A stretch of DNA of 64,000 bases, from the NCBI GenBank assembly GCA_020747065.1, contig JAGMVK010000002.1, forward strand, positions 1,798,001 to 1,862,000, read 5' to 3'. Made by a program: the position numbers and the translations under genes. A model generated the notes under the pieces. It was given only the letters and a program-made list of their open reading frames with translations. It made no database searches and was not told where the DNA came from. Numbering within the stretch: the first letter of the stretch is position 1; each line of letters opens with the position of its first letter. Below, piece after piece: positions 59,054 to 64,000 of this stretch. Origin of the DNA: Cadophora sp. MPI-SDFR-AT-0126. Its lineage: Eukaryota; Ascomycota; Leotiomycetes; Helotiales; Ploettnerulaceae.

Positions 59054-61013
59054 ATGTCTCTATATTATGAGGCCGCTGACCTTCTGACAGCTCCTACTAA
59101 CGCAGGTGGAAGCTTGAAGTCGAGGATATTCAGCAAGAAGGATCTGAAGTCACAGCCTGCGCAGATATATGCGCTCGCAATTGAAACATGCAAATGGAGC
59201 TCGGTTTTGAAGGAAGTTGTTGAGAACGCGGAAATACTCCGTCTTGAGCACAAGGCAAGTCTTCGCGACAACAACCGTGTATCTTTACTGACCTGGGACT
59301 CTGTAGTTGACACCAATCCTCTCAATTCTTCTTGTCCACGACCTTTTGTTAGCAAAACGAGGCATTGCGCTCCCTGCGACCCACGGACTGAGGACTAGTG
59401 TTGAGCGGCACAAGGGCAGACTTCAGGCAGAGTTTGTGAAAGCTCGAGTTAGAAGGAAAGTCAGCTCCGCTGAGGCCTTCAAGGCATTCATCGAGGAAGG
59501 ATTGGAAGATGGTTCAGATACGTCGGATGCTCCATATCCACGCTGGGTTCGGATCAACACCCTGAAGACATCACTGGAGGACCAATTGGAGACGACTTTT
59601 GCTGGACTGGAGCGTGCTACATCAATCGCGGCTGTTCGAACGCGAGGACTCAAACGGCTGTTCATTGATGGAAATATCCCAAATCTGGTTGCAATCTCAC
59701 CAAGTGTGGATCTCTCGAAGAGTGATGCCTACAAGGCGGGAGAGATTATCTTCCAGGATAAGGCCTCTTGCTTCCCGGCGTACATGCTTGACCCTCTACC
59801 TCAGGATGGTAACATTATCGATACCTGCTCTGCTCCAGGCAATAAGACTACACATCTCGCTGCAATTGTCATGGAACACAGCTCGGAACCTGACGAATGC
59901 TCACAGACAATACACGCTTTTGAAAAGAATAAAGGAAGAGCCGAGACGCTGGAGAAAATGGTCAACCTGGCAGGTTCAAACAAATTTACCAAGCTCCACC
60001 CTGGGCATGATTTCTTGAAGTCAGACCCAAAGTCCACCGCTTTTAAGACGGTCGGAGCTCTTCTACTCGATCCCAGCTGCTCAGGAAGCGGAATTATTGG
60101 CCGAGACGATATGCCAGAATTAAACCTGCCTGTCCTCAAACAAGCAGCGCCAAAATATGGATCAAGACCTCCAAAGAAGACTGCGAAGCCTTCGGTTGCA
60201 AAGGCGCCAGAGCCAGCGACCGAAACAAGGAAGCGAAAGCGTGAGGACCATAACGCCTCGATGGATGTTATGGTAGATGATGATGGAGAAGTCACGGCTG
60301 TCAATTCCGAAGATGAATTGAAACATCGCTTAGAAGCACTCTCAAAGTTTCAACTAGAGCTTCTCCTTCACGCATTCAAATTTCCAGCAGCGAAGAAGAT
60401 CACATACTCAACATGTTCGATCCACGCCGAGGAAAATGAGAATGTCGTTCAAAAAGCCTTGGAGCATCCAATAGCGAAGCAAGGTGGCTGGCGTATTCTG
60501 AAGCGGGAAGAGCAGATTAGAGGTATGAAGGACTGGCCTGTTCGAGGATCTCCAGAAGCCTGTGACGGCAATGAGGAGCTAGCAGAGAGCTGCATTAGAG
60601 CAAACAAGGATGACGAGCATGGCACAATGGGGTTCTTTCTGGCGGGATTCGTCAGAGATTCGAACCCGACTGCTGAGATGGAAGCTCAGTTTCTTCGGGA
60701 CGAGCGCGGTCATCTTGTTCGAGACGTCATGGGATACCCTGTCCCAAAAGGATCCGAGGATTTAGAGATGGTAGGGTACGACGAAGAAACAGATGCTCAG
60801 ATTTCTAAGGATGATGATGAATGGGGTGGTTTTGAGGAAGAGAATATTACTCCAGAGACTGTTTCAACCACAGAGGCCAGTATGACACCCGTTCCACTAG
60901 CAGAAAAGCCCTCAAGACCAGCAAAAGCTCCCGTAAACAAGCACAGTCATAGTGCCTTGAAGAAGCGCACACAGCTTGTCAAGCCAGACAAAAAGAGAAA
61001 AAAGGCAAATTAG
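59054..61013 (+). CDS. RCM1: 25S rRNA cytosine-C5 methyltransferase Rcm1 (NSUN5 family)
   Basis: Exons 59054-59254 and 59307-61013 give 635 residues. The 52-base intron has a GC donor in the ideal context AAG|GCAAGT, a CTGAC branch and TAG acceptor, phase 0. The enzyme methylates a cytosine of large-subunit rRNA in the nucleolus. After a helical N-terminal domain (LLVHDLLLAKRGI, YPRWVRINTLK) the Rossmann core starts with FQDKASCFPAYML and the SAM site DTCSAPGNKTTHLAA. DPSCSGSG (Cys325) and TYSTCSIHAEENENVV (Cys437) are the two catalytic cysteine motifs. An acidic/Lys-rich insert between them (about 350-405) and a C-terminal KKRTQLVKPDKKRKK tail are probably disordered; the basic tail looks like a nucleolar signal. 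Confidence 0.94.
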
Positions 61014-61641
61014 TATAGGAGAAGCAAAATAAATGTTTTGAGATCACTTCTCATAAGTAAAGGTTTGCTTTCAGAGATCAAATCGCTTTCCTTGCTGACT
61101 ACTTTCCCCGCGATCAGTGATTGGGATTCTGCAATCTCACTACCTTTTCCGCGGCACTCCTTCACAAAGCTCCTGCCTTCCCTTTTGTATCGTGCCGGCG
61201 CCATTAAATGTCTCTCTGGCATCAGCGGCAAAATCACAGCTCATGCTGTTGTTTTGAAGTGAGGTTGGAGCCTACCTCCGTAGAAGCGAGCTCGTCTATT
61301 ATTCTTGGCCTTAAATTAGTCACGGACCACCCATGAATTGTGCTCTGGCAATGTGCATCTGATAATCTTTGCCATTTCTTGAAGTGCCCTGGTAAGCTGG
61401 TAAAGTCAGAGCTGAAGCCTCTTCCACTTCCCGCCTACTGTGCCACCAGCTGTGGCATTTGTATTTGTCCAGCCACTTTTCAAGGTGTCAGCATCTACGA
61501 GGCTCATTTCCGAAACAACTCCACCCCACTTCATCTTGCCTTCACATACTTACACCCGCGCTCTCAAAGTCCGCCGAAGGCATTCATTGAGTCAAACAAA
61601 CCTGAGTCGTTACTCTATTGCTTGTCCTCACTTGATCGACC
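61014..61641. other. Intergenic region
   Basis: 3' flank of RCM1 and promoter of the phosphatase gene. No gene or distinctive element seen. Confidence 0.55.
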
Positions 61642-63081
61642 ATGTTAGCAAGGTCGCTGCTTCGCAAGGCTAACACCCCTAGATGTCATGTGACCATCTT
61701 GCACCCACGCCCAAGAACATCCTACTCCACGAAGGCAGCGAATTCGGGCTTGAATGCCACCAGAGCGGCAAAATACATTGCTGGTGCCGTTTCAGTTGGG
61801 GCACCAGGCATTTGGTGGTTTACCACTGACCGCGACGAAACACCACCACATTTGAATCTAGCGAGTCCTGGAGCAGGACAACTGGAGACCAGTCGAGGAC
61901 CTTCAAAAGATGAAGTGACTCGAATGATCTCTCAAGAAGAATATTCGTATCGACTGAAAGATGGTGGCGTCAACAGATATGACGGTACGCAAGTGGCTTC
62001 CAATTCTCCGCGCGAAGATAGGCACATTCACGGAACCTTTCCCTCACCATGGAAGGATGGGAAGAAGTGGATGGCATGGGGAGTGTTGGATGGTCATGCA
62101 GGATGGCAGACGGCAGATCTCCTCGAGAGGGAATTGGTCCCTTTTGTTCGGCACGGACTGACTCAGATCAAGTCTCCATCAGACCAGGTGTCTGATGACA
62201 CGGTGGGTGATGCCATTAAGAGGGCATTTGTCAACCTTGACGATTCCATTCTGAAGACAGCCGCAGAAGCCTCTCAAGGAACCTTGCCTCTTCAAGATAA
62301 GTTGACGACTTTGGCACCGGCATTCGCAGGCTCATGCGCTCTATTGTCGATCTATGATCCAGCATCATATAAACTGCATGTAGCTTGTACTGGTGACTCA
62401 AGAGCAGTTCTGGGGCAGAAGAATGCTGAGGGGCAGTGGGAAGCCATACCTCTGTCGGTCGACCAGACCGGAGATAACCAAGAAGAGATTGCTCGGCTCA
62501 AGAAGGAGCACCCGGGCGAAGAAGAGATCATCAGCGGTGGACGGGTGCTGGGTATCATGGTCTCGAGAGCATTTGGAGACAGTCGATGGAAATGGCCGGT
62601 CGACTTACAGAAGGATTTGAAGAAGAAATTTGACGGCCCCTCGATCTTGGTGCCAAAGTACAAAATTTTGACACCGCCATACCTGACTGCGGAGCCGATT
62701 GTTACGACTACGAAAATTGAGCCAAGCAAGCCTTCGTTTTTGATCATGGCGACAGATGGATTATGGGATAATTTGTCAAGCCAGCAAGCTGTTGACCTCG
62801 TTGCAAAGTGGCTGGAAAACTCTGCGAGTTCCAAGAACAATATTGTAGAGCCGAAGTACGAACCATACGACTTCACCAAGTATGAGTGGAAAGAAGACTT
62901 TGACGAGAAAAGGACCACTGTTCAAGACGGGAATGCCGCAGTGCACCTTGTCCGGAATGCTCTGGGTGGAAACCATCATGAGATGATTGCTGGGCGACTC
63001 GCATATGGCACCCCATTCTGCAGAAGTATACGAGACGATATCACGGTGCAGGTGGTTTTCTTTCATCTCCCAGGTCAATGA
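61642..63081 (+). CDS. PTC5: Mitochondrial PP2C phosphatase, Ptc5/PDP type
   Basis: A single exon of 479 residues. The N-terminus (MLARSLLRKANTPRCH, then Arg/Ser/Thr-rich) is a mitochondrial presequence, followed by a short hydrophobic segment (about 47-60). PP2C metal and core motifs appear in order: EDRHIHG for the RED-like motif, GVLDGHAG with Asp150, ACTGDSRAVLG, VSRAFGD, MATDGLWD with Asp372, and RDDITVQVVFF. Long inserts (about 310-350 and 395-425) fit the pyruvate dehydrogenase phosphatase/Ptc5-7 branch rather than cytosolic PP2C. The likely role is dephosphorylation and activation of pyruvate dehydrogenase E1 alpha in the matrix; assignment to Ptc5 rather than a close paralogue is from overall pattern. 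Confidence 0.88.
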   Translation: MLARSLLRKANTPRCHVTILHPRPRTSYSTKAANSGLNATRAAKYIAGAVSVGAPGIWWFTTDRDETPPHLNLASPGAGQLETSRGPSKDEVTRMISQEEYSYRLKDGGVNRYDGTQVASNSPREDRHIHGTFPSPWKDGKKWMAWGVLDGHAGWQTADLLERELVPFVRHGLTQIKSPSDQVSDDTVGDAIKRAFVNLDDSILKTAAEASQGTLPLQDKLTTLAPAFAGSCALLSIYDPASYKLHVACTGDSRAVLGQKNAEGQWEAIPLSVDQTGDNQEEIARLKKEHPGEEEIISGGRVLGIMVSRAFGDSRWKWPVDLQKDLKKKFDGPSILVPKYKILTPPYLTAEPIVTTTKIEPSKPSFLIMATDGLWDNLSSQQAVDLVAKWLENSASSKNNIVEPKYEPYDFTKYEWKEDFDEKRTTVQDGNAAVHLVRNALGGNHHEMIAGRLAYGTPFCRSIRDDITVQVVFFHLPGQ

Positions 63082-64000
63082 TCACTATTCCTCTTGAGAA
63101 CTGAGCATGTTTTCTGACCGGGAGAGCCGAGGCTCGGGACTATCTTTGCACAGTGGCTATTTCTTTTTCGCAATTCTTTGTTTTTCCTATTGATAGTTCT
63201 CATATTTCTTTTTGAGTTTCAAACAAATCAAAAGAGCTAAGGCTCAAGATGGCTCTGACGGAAGTTGCAAGTTTTCTTTCACATCATAGTTAGCAGCCCG
63301 TTTTTTTGACACACAATCTACTTCAAGTGGTCGCGGCTTTTGCCAGTTGAAGACAATTGCCCTTGCTATTTTCAGAGATGCCTGTATTTCCTCTCTGTGT
63401 GCTTGACTTTGCACCAGACGTGTTCTTTCCTGAGCGTTGATCAGTACAAAACCAAAGATTGTTGCCGACAAGAATTGTGCAAGAAGTAAACAACAAAGGT
63501 GATGAGCGGTCTTAAAGCTTAACTCCACACGACCCTCCACAGGGCCAAAGAATTGTGCATGACCAAAAGCGGCCACGGAGATACCATGGCGCATTTCTCT
63601 GGCTTCCATGGATGGTATGCGTCAGCGGCGTGCAATGAAATTTCCGGAGGTGATTGGACGAAATCAAGAGTCGGGGTCGGCGTTTTTGAGTTAACGGTAT
63701 GTTTTCTTAGAAATCAAGCTCGACGCCAGCTCGGGACGACGGCACGGCAAGGTTCACTTGAGGCTCTATAACTCCTTCTACAGTCCAGTCGCCTTGATCG
63801 GCACCCTTTGTGCCTGAATTATACCAGGCTTGTACATATTATGCACCGTTATGCATATTTATGCCCTGCACAAGTCAGTGGGGCTTCGTGATAGTTATTG
63901 CAGGAAATGGAACTGTGGATAGGCGGGCAGGGACTTTGGTGATCATAACCGGGAGTCTTTTCTTCCATGATGCAAGTTATGAATGTTCGCTATCCTGAGT
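63082..64000. other. Intergenic region to window end
   Basis: No gene is supported. Frames of up to about 120 codons on both strands have no recognisable features. T-runs follow the phosphatase stop (63160-63220), consistent with 3' processing signals. Confidence 0.5.

Noticed and set aside
63244..63609. 121-codon minus-strand frame near the window end
   Set aside because: No domain, no clear start context and no neighbouring exon that extends it.

Overview
The window is nuclear DNA of a filamentous ascomycete (Pezizomycotina). I infer 41 introns; most are 45-60 bases with a GTANGT-like donor, a CTAAC/CTGAC-like branch site and a YAG acceptor. The gene set also fits: PalB calpain of the fungal pH pathway, Vts1, Tfc4, PMP47-type carrier, an FRE ferric reductase, a DUF2985 protein and a fungal-type LCAT-like hydrolase. 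Proteins and gaps look most like Leotiomycetes (Helotiales), but that is an impression. There are no rRNA genes, convincing tRNA genes, CRISPR arrays or intact transposons.

Layout, left to right: 3' end of an unrecognised protein (3-1901, +); a 3.4 kb gap with a G-quadruplex-type run and a GATA site; ferric reductase (5332-7282, +); Yippee protein (8466-8929, +); Sen15 (10562-11143, -) divergent from a DUF2985 membrane protein (11842-13431, +); SLC35F6-like transporter (14010-15391, +); protein kinase (16016-17704, +); a 6.5 kb gene-poor stretch rich in short tandem repeats; a three-finger C2H2 factor (24276-25933, +); palB (27484-30246, -); PMP47/Ant1 carrier (31050-32264, +); ribosomal protein eL29 (34357-34829, +); VTS1 (36606-38541, +); TFC4 (39244-42803, +).

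The right third is denser: a GPI-type wall protein with an apparent frameshift (46087-46796, +); an LCAT-like hydrolase (48512-51528, +) facing a glutathione S-transferase (52466-53474, -); a small complex I subunit (53841-54255, +) facing SAP18 (54551-55370, -); PRP18 (55759-56838, +), divergent from SAP18; an unrecognised 123-residue protein (57322-57847, +) facing a GFA/CENP-V protein (57940-58470, -); RCM1 (59054-61013, +); and a mitochondrial PP2C phosphatase (61642-63081, +).

The content is mostly conserved housekeeping: RNA processing and translation (Sen15, eL29, Vts1, Tfc4, Sap18, Prp18, Rcm1), organelle metabolism (PMP47, complex I, PP2C), metal and redox handling (FRE, GST, GFA) and ambient pH signalling (PalB). 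I see no biosynthetic cluster or defence system. The most unusual signals are two long perfect inverted repeats (29 bp arms at 43.0 kb, 35 bp arms at 52.2 kb) in gene 3' regions, GC-AG introns in two or three genes, a net +1 frameshift in the wall-protein gene, an out-of-frame coiled-coil-like reading frame inside TFC4 exon 1, and a dense patch of different microsatellites upstream of the zinc-finger gene.
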